Translations under genes and position numbers: made by a program
The notes under the pieces: generated by a model
What the model was told of the DNA's origin: nothing
The model's database searches: none
The model's input: only the letters and a program-made list of their open reading frames with translations
Shown here: positions 1-5,250 of the stretch, piece by piece
Layout of the letters: every line of letters begins with the position of its first letter
Position numbering within the stretch: position 1 is the stretch's first letter
NCBI GenBank assembly: GCA_019413245.1
Contig: DXNX01000176.1
Coordinates: forward strand, 1-5,250
Reading direction: 5' to 3'
Length of the DNA stretch: 5,250 nt
From: Oscillospiraceae bacterium
GTDB lineage: Bacteria > Bacillota > Clostridia > Oscillospirales > Ruminococcaceae

Positions 1-91
1 CCCGGGTGACCTGATTGCAGACCTTGCCGTTCTCATCCACCAGAAGGAATTTGCATGCAGAAGTGCCCAGATCCACACCGATATACAACAT
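1..91 (-). CDS. xylB: FGGY-family sugar kinase, probably xylulokinase (N-terminal 30 codons only)
   Basis: Only the start of the gene is in the window; it runs off the left edge. The visible protein begins MLYIGVDLGTSACKF and continues through LVDENGKV. This is the first phosphate-binding strand-loop of the FGGY kinase fold (DLGTS), with the D-x-x-G-K-V turn seen in xylulokinases. Family members phosphorylate a ketopentose with ATP in the cytoplasm, xylulose to xylulose-5-P for XylB. The ATG at 91-89 is preceded by an AAAGGTGG ribosome site (106-99) 7 nt away. The gene is divergent from the ROK regulator and has its own strong promoter. A pentose-phosphate operon nearby supports a pentose substrate. 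The FGGY call is firm; with so few residues, ribulokinase or another FGGY kinase cannot be excluded. Confidence 0.8.
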   Translation of the reverse strand, partial: MLYIGVDLGTSACKFLLVDENGKVCNQVTR

Positions 92-112
92 GGAGATTCC
101 ACCTTTCGCCCT

Positions 113-150
113 GTACTTCAGTAAAGTACTTTTATAGAAGTTCTTTTTAC
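113..150. promoter_or_regulatory. Candidate operator cluster downstream of the kinase promoter
   Basis: Three overlapping elements lie here. GTACTT (113-118) and AAGTAC (124-129) form a perfect inverted repeat with a 5-nt spacer. AAAGTACTTT (123-132) is a perfect 10-bp palindrome. AAGTACTTTTATA (124-136) is echoed 14 bp on by AAGTTCTTTTTAC (138-150). The cluster sits just downstream of the kinase -10, over the likely start point, where a repressor would block transcription. The ROK protein encoded next door is the natural candidate ligand. That link is inferred from position; the sequence does not match a ROK operator consensus I can recall with certainty. Confidence 0.45.
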
Positions 151-179
151 ATGATACCCTGCCCGTGACCGTCTGTCAA
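151..179 (-). promoter_or_regulatory. SigA-type promoter of the FGGY kinase gene
   Basis: Read on the minus strand, a perfect -35 TTGACA (179-174) is followed after exactly 17 nt by TATCAT (156-151), five of six matches to the -10 consensus. Transcription would start near 144, leaving a leader of about 50 nt before the kinase ATG at 91. The repeats at 113-150 lie over the expected start site and early leader, a position suited to repression. Confidence 0.8.
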
Positions 180-226
180 CCGCCAAACTCCACAAAAGAT
201 TCATGTTTTTTCTGTAGCTAATCGGC

Positions 227-241
227 AAAAGTCCGGCTTTT
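227..241. repeat. Short inverted repeat upstream of the regulator -35
   Basis: AAAAG (227-231) and CTTTT (237-241) flank TCCGG as a perfect 5-bp dyad with a 5-nt spacer. It abuts the -35 box of the regulator promoter at 243. Protein binding here could affect either divergent promoter. Arms this short in AT-rich DNA can arise by chance, so this is a weak call. Confidence 0.25.
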
Positions 242-242
242 A

Positions 243-271
243 TTGACTTTTTGCTTGCTCTCCGCTAGGAT
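243..271 (+). promoter_or_regulatory. SigA-type promoter of the ROK regulator gene
   Basis: TTGACT (243-248, five of six to consensus) and TAGGAT (266-271, four of six) are separated by exactly 17 nt. The predicted start is near 278, giving a leader of about 45 nt to the ATG at 325. The promoter is weaker than the divergent kinase promoter, as is usual for a regulator gene. GTACATTTATA at 293-303 lies in the leader and resembles a site in the kinase leader. Confidence 0.65.
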
Positions 272-324
272 TAAATTAAGCACCCCTGCCGGGTACATTT
301 ATAAAAAAGGCAAAGAGGATTTTT

Positions 325-1458
325 ATGGAAAAGCTCCATCAGACGGCAACCGAGCGCCGCCGTCTTACACGAAACAATATCTATCGTTATCTGTACGATG
401 CCCCGGGCGGGCGCTCCAAGCAGGAGATCGCCGACGACCTGGATATGAGCCTGCCCACAGTACACCAGAACCTGACCGAACTGCTGCGGGCAGAACTGGT
501 ACGGCCGGACGGCATGAGTGCTTCCACCGGCGGACGGCGTGCCCTGCGCATGACCGTGGCAGAAAACGCCCGCTTCGCACTGGGGGTCTCGGTTTCCGGG
601 GACCATTTCCGCATCCTGGCTGCCAACCTGCGGCTGGAGGAGATCGCCTACCGCAAAAGCAGCCATCCGCGCACCAGCAGCGTTGCCGAGCTGGGGCGGT
701 ATATGGTCACCGAGATCGAATCCTTTCTGAAGGATTTCGGCCTCAACCGGGACAAGCTGCTGGGCGTGGGCGTGGCACTGCCTGCCATCCTGAACGTAGA
801 GCGCACCCGCATCCTGGCCGCCCCCACCATGCACTTGCAGGATGCCGACCTGCAGCCGTTGGCTGATGCCATCCCCTACCCCACCATTTTCAGCAACGAC
901 GCTACCAGCGGCGGTTATGCCGAATGGTTTGCCCGCAAGGAAAAGGAAAGCATGGCTTACCTTTCGCTGGAAGGCGGCGTGGGCGGTGCCGTGCTGATGA
1001 ACGGCGCCCCCTACTCCGGCCAGAATGGACGCAGCGGTGAGTTCGGTCACATCTGCGTGCAGCCGGGCGGCATCCGCTGCCAGTGCGGCAAGCAGGGCTG
1101 TCTGGAAGCGTACTGCTCCTCGGCCCGCATTTCCACCGATCTGGGCATTACGGTGGAACAGTTCTTTGACGGTCTGGCCGCCGGGAATCCGGCATACGGC
1201 ACCTTGTGGACCGATTATATGCAGCATCTGGCCCAGGGGCTGTGCATCATCCGCATGACACTGGACTGCAACATCGTGTTGGGCGGATATCTGGCCCAGT
1301 ATCTGCCGCCCTATCTGCCCGAACTGCGCCGTCTGACCGCCGAGCGCGACCCCTTTGATGAGAACGCCGAATATGTACATCTGTGCCACTATCCCAAGCA
1401 CGCGGCTTCTCTGGGTGTTGCCCTGAATTTCATCAATTTCTTTCTGGAGCAGCTGTAA
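325..1458 (+). CDS. ROK-family transcriptional regulator (XylR/NagC type)
   Basis: This 377-residue protein has the usual length and layout of a ROK repressor. Residues about 14-60 form a winged helix-turn-helix (recognition region near SLPTVHQNL, 42-50), and the wing motif STGGRR is at 67-72. The sugar-kinase-like ROK domain follows from about 84. In it, NDA (191-193) keeps the sugar-contacting Asp192, EGGVGGAVLMNG (216-227) is the second glycine loop, and GEFGH (238-242) supplies Glu239 and His242. CQCGKQGCLEAYC (252-264), with His242, is the ROK zinc site (Cys252, Cys254, Cys259). The first ATP loop, DxGGT in ROK kinases, is replaced by GVSVSGD (87-93), so it should be a sensor and not a kinase. 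An AAGAGGA ribosome site (313-319) sits 5 nt before the ATG. It likely represses the divergent kinase and perhaps itself and the convergent operon, released by a free pentose; the ligand is inferred. Confidence 0.93.
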   Translation: MEKLHQTATERRRLTRNNIYRYLYDAPGGRSKQEIADDLDMSLPTVHQNLTELLRAELVRPDGMSASTGGRRALRMTVAENARFALGVSVSGDHFRILAANLRLEEIAYRKSSHPRTSSVAELGRYMVTEIESFLKDFGLNRDKLLGVGVALPAILNVERTRILAAPTMHLQDADLQPLADAIPYPTIFSNDATSGGYAEWFARKEKESMAYLSLEGGVGGAVLMNGAPYSGQNGRSGEFGHICVQPGGIRCQCGKQGCLEAYCSSARISTDLGITVEQFFDGLAAGNPAYGTLWTDYMQHLAQGLCIIRMTLDCNIVLGGYLAQYLPPYLPELRRLTAERDPFDENAEYVHLCHYPKHAASLGVALNFINFFLEQL

Positions 1459-1485
1459 TCACCTGATCGGTTCATCTGAAAACAC

Positions 1486-1526
1486 AAAAAGGCACATTCC
1501 GCGCAAGTAACGGAATGTGCCTTTTT
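1486..1526. terminator. Bidirectional rho-independent terminator
   Basis: A perfect 16-bp inverted repeat (1486-1501 and 1511-1526) encloses a 9-nt loop, CGCAAGTAA. The core stem is GGCACATTCCG and the outer pairs are A/T, so each strand reads GC stem then T-run (plus strand, Ts at 1522-1527; minus strand, Ts at 1490-1486). It lies in the 76-bp gap between the regulator stop (1458) and the epimerase stop (1535), and so should end both convergent transcripts. Confidence 0.88.
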
Positions 1527-1534
1527 TGATTGTA

Positions 1535-2197
1535 TCAGCGGATGGTTTCCGGGCAGCACTGCCGCAGTGCCGCAACGCCGGGTGCGATTGCATGAGCAAA
1601 TACCGCACTGCCCGCCACGAAATTGCGGGCACCCGCCGCATAAGCTGCGGGCAGCGTTTGACAGGTAATGCCTCCGTCCACCTGAATGACAGCCCGGCTC
1701 CCGGCATTTTGCAGCAGGGTGCGGGCCTTTTCCAGCTTGGCATTGCTGCCGGGCAAATAGGCTTGCCCGCCCCGGCCAGGCTGCACCGTCATCAGCAGAA
1801 GCTGGTCCACCCGATCCAGGCAGGGCAGGACAACGTCCGGCGGTGTTTCCGGGTTGAGGACCAGACCCGCCCGCATGCCGGCGGCACGGATGGCTTGCAG
1901 CGGTTTTTCGGGGCCTCCGGGAATCTCATAATGGACCGAGACCCGCTCCGCCCCCAGTTCTGCCAGTTCCGGCACAAAGGCCAGCGGATTTTCCACCATC
2001 AGGTGAACATCCAGCGGTTTTGCCGTCAGGCGGCGCATGGTGCGCACCATACCGGTGCCGAAGGAGATGGCCGGCACAAAATGACCGTCCATGATGTCGA
2101 TGTGGAAGGCATCCACACCGGCCGCTTCGGCGGCGCGGACATCCTGTTCCAGATGGGCAAAGTCGGCTGCCAGAATTGAGGCGCACAGTTCAAACAT
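1535..2197 (-). CDS. rpe: Ribulose-phosphate 3-epimerase-like protein (last gene of the pentose operon)
   Basis: This 220-residue TIM barrel of the ribulose-phosphate 3-epimerase family interconverts D-ribulose-5-P and D-xylulose-5-P in family members. The metal and catalytic set is complete: Ser7 (CASILAADF), His32 and Asp34 in HIDIMDG (32-38), His65 in DVHLMVENP, and Asp174 in VDGGI. AGSAVF near 195-200 is the C-terminal phosphate loop. The flexible loop, MSVNPGFGGQ in typical Rpe, reads MTVQPGRGGQ (136-145), a notable departure. The ATG at 2197 overlaps the rpiB stop (TGATG) and has GGAGGA 6 nt upstream. A GTG at 2200 would leave only 3 nt and is less likely. It probably serves as a catabolic paralogue beside a housekeeping Rpe elsewhere. 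A related hexulose-phosphate 3-epimerase, such as allulose-6-P epimerase, is the main alternative. Confidence 0.88.
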   Translation of the reverse strand: MFELCASILAADFAHLEQDVRAAEAAGVDAFHIDIMDGHFVPAISFGTGMVRTMRRLTAKPLDVHLMVENPLAFVPELAELGAERVSVHYEIPGGPEKPLQAIRAAGMRAGLVLNPETPPDVVLPCLDRVDQLLLMTVQPGRGGQAYLPGSNAKLEKARTLLQNAGSRAVIQVDGGITCQTLPAAYAAGARNFVAGSAVFAHAIAPGVAALRQCCPETIR

Positions 2198-2628
2198 CAC
2201 GCTTCCTCCAATTGAGCGATGCGGCGGCGGTGCCGTTCTTCCTCCGAGAAGGGCGTATCCAGGAAAATATCCACGATTTCCAGCGCCAGACCGGGTCCGG
2301 TCACCAGAGCCCCCAGGGCCAGAACATTGGCATCATTGTGCTGGCGGGTGGCACGGGCGGAGAAGCAGTCGCCGCACAAAGCGCAGCGGATGCCGGGGAC
2401 CTTGTTGGCGGCAATGGAAATGCCGATGCCGGTGCTGCAGATGACAATGCCTTTTTCGCAGCTGCCGTCCGCAACGGCGTGAGCCACCGCTTTGCCGTAC
2501 ACGGGGTAGTCCACCGAGGCGGTGGACTCACACCCGAAGTCCCGGTATTCCAGGCCGCGTTCTTTCAGGTGGGCCAGAATCTTCTGTTTGAGTTCATACC
2601 CGCCGTGATCACAGCCGATGGCGATCAT
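2197..2628 (-). CDS. rpiB: Ribose-5-phosphate isomerase B
   Basis: The 143-residue protein matches the RpiB/LacAB family in length and motifs. It would interconvert ribose-5-P and ribulose-5-P in the cytoplasm. Residues visible are GCDHGGYELK (5-14, with Asp7 and His8), VDYPVYG (39-45), the catalytic-Cys loop ICSTGIGISIAANK (63-76, Cys64 as general base and Thr66), and RQHNDANVLALG (95-106, His97). These fall one position before the E. coli RpiB numbering known to me (Cys65, His98). An Arg-rich end (RHRRRIAQL) provides phosphate contacts in the family. The ATG lies 1 nt after the stop of the transketolase C-subunit gene; its AAGGAG ribosome site (2644-2639) lies inside that gene. The closely related LacA/LacB and allose-6-P isomerases are possible alternatives, but the transketolase and epimerase neighbours favour ribose-5-P. 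Confidence 0.93.
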   Translation of the reverse strand: MIAIGCDHGGYELKQKILAHLKERGLEYRDFGCESTASVDYPVYGKAVAHAVADGSCEKGIVICSTGIGISIAANKVPGIRCALCGDCFSARATRQHNDANVLALGALVTGPGLALEIVDIFLDTPFSEEERHRRRIAQLEEA

Positions 2629-2629
2629 C

Positions 2630-3568
2630 TCAGACCAGCTCCTTCACAGCAGCCACAATGGCGTCCGACCGCAGACCGAACTGTTCCAGCAGGTCCCAGG
2701 CCGGACCGGAATGGCCGAACACGTCCTTGACGCCTACGCGGCGCATCTTGGTGGGGCACTTTTCGCCCAGCACACCGGCCACGGCTTCGCCCAGGCCGCC
2801 GAAGATGCTGTGCTCTTCGCAGGTGACCACAGCGCCGCATTCCTGCGCTGCTTTCAGAACGATCTCCTCGTCCAGCGGCTTGACGGTGCACAGGTTGATG
2901 ACGCGGGCATGGATGCCCTCGTTCTTCAGCTGTTCGGCGGCAATCAGGGCTTCGTTCACTTCCAGGCCGGTGGCGATGATGGCCACGTCGTTGCCTTCGG
3001 CGAGCTGTTCGCCCTTGCCGATCTCGAACTTGAAGGTAGCCTCATCATGGAACACCGGCAGAGCCAGACGGCCGAACCGCAGATAGACAGGGCCTTCATG
3101 CTCGTAGGCAGCCTTGACGGCAGCGCGGGCTTCCACATCGTCGGAGGGGCACAGCACCGTCATGCCGGGGATGGACCGCATAAGGGCAAAGTCCTCGCAG
3201 CACTGATGGGAAGCGCCGTCCTCGCCCACCGAGATACCACCATGGGTGGCACCGATCTTGACGTTCAGGTGAGGATACCCGATGGAATTGCGCACCTGTT
3301 CAAAGGCGCGGCCAGCCGCGAACATGGCGAAGCTGGAAGCAAAGGGAACCAGACCCATGGCAGCCATACCGGCAGCGGCAGCCATCATGTTGCCTTCCGC
3401 AATGCCGCAATCAAAGTGACGGTCGGGGTATGCCTTTTTGAACACACCGGTTTTGGTGGCGGCAGCCAGGTCGGCATCCAGAACCACCACATCAGGATGA
3501 TCTTTGGCCAGTTCTACCAGCGCAGCGCCGTAGCTGTCGCGGGTGGCGATCTTTTTCATCTCACTCAT
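2630..3568 (-). CDS. Transketolase, C-terminal subunit
   Basis: This 312-residue chain is the second half of a split transketolase: the Pyr domain (about 6-170) followed by the transketolase C domain (about 185-305). Glu58 in GIAEGNMMAAAAG (55-67) is the glutamate that activates the thiamine diphosphate aminopyrimidine ring. FAMFAAGRAFEQVRNS (80-95) is the conserved helix after it. THGGISVGEDGASHQ (108-122) carries the substrate-side Asp117 and His121, equivalent to Asp469 and His473 of E. coli transketolase. It must pair with the N-subunit encoded just upstream to form the active site at the dimer interface. The genes overlap by ATGA (4 nt), with GGAGG (3580-3576) 7 nt before the ATG, so synthesis is coupled. 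A second ATG three codons in is possible. Split 1-deoxyxylulose-5-P synthase is excluded by the motifs and length. Confidence 0.94.
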   Translation of the reverse strand: MSEMKKIATRDSYGAALVELAKDHPDVVVLDADLAAATKTGVFKKAYPDRHFDCGIAEGNMMAAAAGMAAMGLVPFASSFAMFAAGRAFEQVRNSIGYPHLNVKIGATHGGISVGEDGASHQCCEDFALMRSIPGMTVLCPSDDVEARAAVKAAYEHEGPVYLRFGRLALPVFHDEATFKFEIGKGEQLAEGNDVAIIATGLEVNEALIAAEQLKNEGIHARVINLCTVKPLDEEIVLKAAQECGAVVTCEEHSIFGGLGEAVAGVLGEKCPTKMRRVGVKDVFGHSGPAWDLLEQFGLRSDAIVAAVKELV

Positions 3569-4416
3569 ACCTGCGCCTCCAGTTCCGCCAGCTGGGCATT
3601 GAGCTCATCCATGGCAATTTTGTATTCTTCATCATTGGGAGCCTTGCCGTGCCAGCCGACCTGGTTTTCCATGTAGCTGACGCCCTTGCCCTTGGTGGTG
3701 TGCATCAGAATGGCCGTGGGTGCACCGGTCTGGGCATGGAAGTACTGGAAGGCATCCTCGATCTGGGCAAAGTTGTGTCCGTCAATGGAGACCGTGCGGA
3801 ACCCGAAGTCCCGCATCTTGGCGTCCACCGGGTCGGTGGGCATGACTTCGCTGGTGGGTCCGTCGATCTGCAGACCGTTCAGGTCGATGATGACGCAGAA
3901 GTTGTCCAGCTTGTACTTGGCGGCAAAGAGGAAGGCTTCCCAGACTTCGCCTTCTTCGATCTCACCGTCGCCCAGCAGGGTGTAGACCCGCACATTGTCC
4001 TTGTGCAGGTACTTGGCCGCCTTAGCCATGCCGGCCGCAGCCGAAACGCCCTGGCCCAGGCTGCCGGTGCTCATATCAACGCCGGGCACCGTGTTCATGT
4101 TGGGGTGGCCCTGCAGGTAACTGTCGATGTGACGCAGGGTGGGCAGGTCCTCCACCGGGAAGAATCCGCGGTAAGCCAGCGCGCTGTACAGACCCGGAGC
4201 GGTATGGCCCTTGGAGAGCACGAACCGGTCGCGGTCGTCCCATTTCGGGTTGGCCGGGTCGATGCGCATTTCCTTATTATACAGATAAGCGAACATTTCT
4301 GCTGCCGAAAGGCTGCCGCCGGGATGTCCGGCTTTGGCACCATGGGTGGATTCAATGACGCCCATGCGCACCTTGCAGGCCGCGATCTGCAGCGCAAGAT
4401 TTTCCTGTTTCGTCAT
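3565..4416 (-). CDS. Transketolase, N-terminal (thiamine diphosphate-binding) subunit
   Basis: The 283-residue protein is the PP domain of a split transketolase, which moves two-carbon units between ketose and aldose phosphates. Visible are GHPGGSLS (30-37, His31), RFVLSKGH (64-71, His71), GHPN (103-106, His104), STGSLGQG (116-123), and the thiamine diphosphate motif from GDGEIEEGE (149-157) to DLNG (178-181), with Asp150 and Asn180 as metal ligands. WHGKAP (255-260) adds His256. These match His26, His66, His100, Asp155, Asn185 and His261 of E. coli transketolase. I chose the ATG at 4416, 1 nt after the transaldolase stop and preceded by GGTGA (4426-4422). Upstream in-frame GTG and TTG codons (4425, 4428) would overlap the transaldolase gene and add residues not typical of the family. 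Confidence 0.94.
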   Translation of the reverse strand: MTKQENLALQIAACKVRMGVIESTHGAKAGHPGGSLSAAEMFAYLYNKEMRIDPANPKWDDRDRFVLSKGHTAPGLYSALAYRGFFPVEDLPTLRHIDSYLQGHPNMNTVPGVDMSTGSLGQGVSAAAGMAKAAKYLHKDNVRVYTLLGDGEIEEGEVWEAFLFAAKYKLDNFCVIIDLNGLQIDGPTSEVMPTDPVDAKMRDFGFRTVSIDGHNFAQIEDAFQYFHAQTGAPTAILMHTTKGKGVSYMENQVGWHGKAPNDEEYKIAMDELNAQLAELEAQV

Positions 4417-4417
4417 A

Positions 4418-5077
4418 TTATTCACCAAACACCTTAATGTAATCAGCCTTGAACTTCTCGATGCCGGAATCGGTCAGAGGATGATGGATCATCTGCTCCA
4501 GGACCTTGTACGGCACGGTGGCAATGTCGGCGCCGGCCAGAGCGCAGTCGGTCACATGGATGGGGTTGCGCACGCTGGCGGCGATGATCTGGGTCTCGAT
4601 GTCGGGATAGTTCAGGAACATATCATGGATGTTCTGGATCAGCTCGATGCCGGGCTGGGAAATGTCGTCCAGACGGCCCAGGAAGGGGCTGACGTAGGTG
4701 GCACCGGCGCGGGCAGCCAGCAGAGCCTGGTTGGCGCTGAAGATCAGGGTGCAGTTGGTGGGGATGCCCTTGGCATTCAGAGCCTTGATGGCCTTCAGGC
4801 CCTCGGCGGTCATGGGGATCTTGACGACCATGTGCTTGGGGTCCAGCGCGTAGATGGCTTCGCCTTCCTTGACCATGGTCTCGGCGTCGGTGGTGGTGGC
4901 CTTGACCTCACCGCTGATGGGGCCATCCACGATGGTGGCGATCTCCGCCAGGGTCTCGGCGTAGTCGCGGCCTTCCTTGGCGATCAGGCTGGGGTTGGTG
5001 GTAACACCGGCAATGATGCCCATGTCGTTGGCTTTGCGGATCTCGTCCACGTTGGCGGTATCAATGAAGAATTTCAT
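4418..5077 (-). CDS. tal: Transaldolase, small TalC/FSA-like subfamily
   Basis: The 219-residue TIM barrel has the length of the decameric TalC/fructose-6-phosphate aldolase group, much shorter than the classical TalB of about 317. Asp6 (FIDTANVDE), GVTTNPSL (24-31), the Schiff-base Lys86 in VVKIPMTAEG (84-93), YVSPFLGRLDD (128-138) and AASVRNP (166-172) are all present. Two positions decide specificity in this family. Phe132 stands where E. coli FSA has Tyr131, and Glu57 stands where FSA has Gln59. Both are the transaldolase state, so dihydroxyacetone transfer from fructose-6-P or sedoheptulose-7-P is predicted over free aldolase activity. The ATG at 5077 has AAAGGA (5093-5088) upstream. The stop is 1 nt from the transketolase N-subunit start, which fits joint function in the non-oxidative pentose phosphate pathway. 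Confidence 0.93.
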   Translation of the reverse strand: MKFFIDTANVDEIRKANDMGIIAGVTTNPSLIAKEGRDYAETLAEIATIVDGPISGEVKATTTDAETMVKEGEAIYALDPKHMVVKIPMTAEGLKAIKALNAKGIPTNCTLIFSANQALLAARAGATYVSPFLGRLDDISQPGIELIQNIHDMFLNYPDIETQIIAASVRNPIHVTDCALAGADIATVPYKVLEQMIHHPLTDSGIEKFKADYIKVFGE

Positions 5078-5128
5078 AACAGAACCATCCTTTCAGTTTG
5101 CTTGTATAAGTAATTCTTGTTTCCGACA
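5078..5128 (-). other. Short spacer before the transaldolase gene
   Basis: The 51-bp AT-richer gap separates the right-edge gene stop from the transaldolase ATG. It holds the transaldolase ribosome site, GAAAGGATGG. I see no hairpin with a T-run and no convincing -35/-10 pair, so read-through from the upstream gene is the simplest reading. Confidence 0.5.
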
Positions 5129-5250
5129 TCAGGCGAAGGGGTTTTCAGTGGGGTACGGCAGGGTCTTGGGCTGGTTGTAGGCGATGTCGCCGATGCCCAG
5201 GAACTTGAAGACTTCAAACAGGGCCTTGCCGCAGTGTGCAAAAGCCACGG
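5129..5250 (-). CDS. C-terminal 39 residues of an upstream operon gene, perhaps a FucI/AraA-like sugar isomerase
   Basis: An open frame enters from the right edge and stops at TGA (5131-5129). It reads VAFAHCGKALFEVFKFLGIG, then a proline-rich tail that includes YNQPKTLPYP and ends in ENPFA. The even codon quality and the same strand and spacing as the operon argue for a real gene. The helix HCGKALFEVFKFLGI followed by a short proline-rich tail reminds me of the end of L-fucose/L-arabinose isomerase-like proteins of Firmicutes. Such an enzyme would convert an aldopentose to the ketopentose used by the nearby kinase. The evidence is only 39 residues and partly contextual, so the coding call is good but the family call is tentative. 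Confidence 0.5.
   Translation of the reverse strand, partial: VAFAHCGKALFEVFKFLGIGDIAYNQPKTLPYPTENPFA

Noticed and set aside
92..324. A riboswitch or CcpA cre site in the divergent spacer
   Set aside because: The leaders are only about 45-55 nt long with no conserved aptamer pattern, and the best cre-like string near 174-187 misses several fixed positions of TGWAANCGNTNWCA.
243..866. A 207-residue plus-strand frame starting inside the regulator promoter
   Set aside because: It overlaps the -35 box and is an out-of-frame reading of the ROK gene; the protein is Arg/Pro/Gly-rich with no domain.
271..1401. A 376-residue open frame on the minus strand, antisense to nearly the whole ROK gene
   Set aside because: It mirrors the regulator's codon pattern in GC-rich DNA, lacks recognisable domains or a suitable ribosome site, and the ROK motifs on the plus strand are unambiguous.
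2618..3676. A 352-residue plus-strand open frame across the transketolase C-subunit gene
   Set aside because: Antisense shadow of a gene with a complete set of catalytic motifs; its protein is a low-complexity His/Gly/Ala-rich string without family resemblance.
3649..5113. Long plus-strand open frames (262 and 259 residues) opposite the transketolase N-subunit and transaldolase genes
   Set aside because: Same explanation: third-position GC bias suppresses stop codons on the opposite strand. The Gly/Val/Asp-rich products look non-natural.
5078..5128. A possible internal promoter (TATACA on the minus strand) before the transaldolase gene
   Set aside because: No acceptable -35 lies 16-18 nt upstream, so the match is no better than chance in an AT-rich gap.

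Overview
The window reads as chromosomal DNA of a GC-rich, low-redundancy Firmicute, probably an anaerobic gut Clostridia member. A relative of Faecalibacterium, Gemmiger or Subdoligranulum is a guess from gene content and base composition only. The reasons are strong AGGAGG-type ribosome sites, consensus SigA promoters in AT-rich spacers, a transketolase split into two genes, and a ROK-type sugar repressor next to a xylulokinase-like gene. No mobile element, RNA gene or CRISPR array was seen.

Layout from left to right. The left edge (1-91, minus) holds the first 30 codons of an FGGY sugar kinase, most like xylulokinase. A 233-base AT-rich spacer (92-324) carries back-to-back promoters: a near-perfect one firing left into the kinase and a good one firing right into a ROK-family regulator (325-1458, plus). 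Several small dyads and repeats in the spacer are candidate operators. The regulator ends at a perfect 16-bp hairpin with T/A flanks (1486-1526), which can terminate transcription from both sides. All that follows is on the minus strand and transcribed right to left. In order of transcription these are the tail of an upstream gene, perhaps a FucI/AraA-like sugar isomerase (5250-5129); a transaldolase of the small TalC/FSA-like family (5077-4418); transketolase N-terminal subunit (4416-3565); transketolase C-terminal subunit (3568-2630); ribose-5-phosphate isomerase B (2628-2197); and a ribulose-phosphate 3-epimerase-like protein (2197-1535). From the transaldolase onward, junctions overlap by 4 or 1 nt or are 1 nt apart, so this is one translationally coupled operon. 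Its promoter lies beyond position 5250.

Together the genes make a pentose-catabolism locus. A free pentose would be isomerised (perhaps by the partly seen right-edge gene) and phosphorylated by the FGGY kinase. Epimerase and isomerase would then balance xylulose-5-P, ribulose-5-P and ribose-5-P, and transketolase plus transaldolase would convert these into fructose-6-P and glyceraldehyde-3-P. The ROK protein is the obvious candidate regulator. Its sugar pocket is intact but its ATP loop is not, which fits sensing of an unphosphorylated sugar. The system is coherent and largely of known type. The points worth a second look are the operator-like repeats, the residue evidence on transaldolase specificity, and the altered loop of the epimerase.
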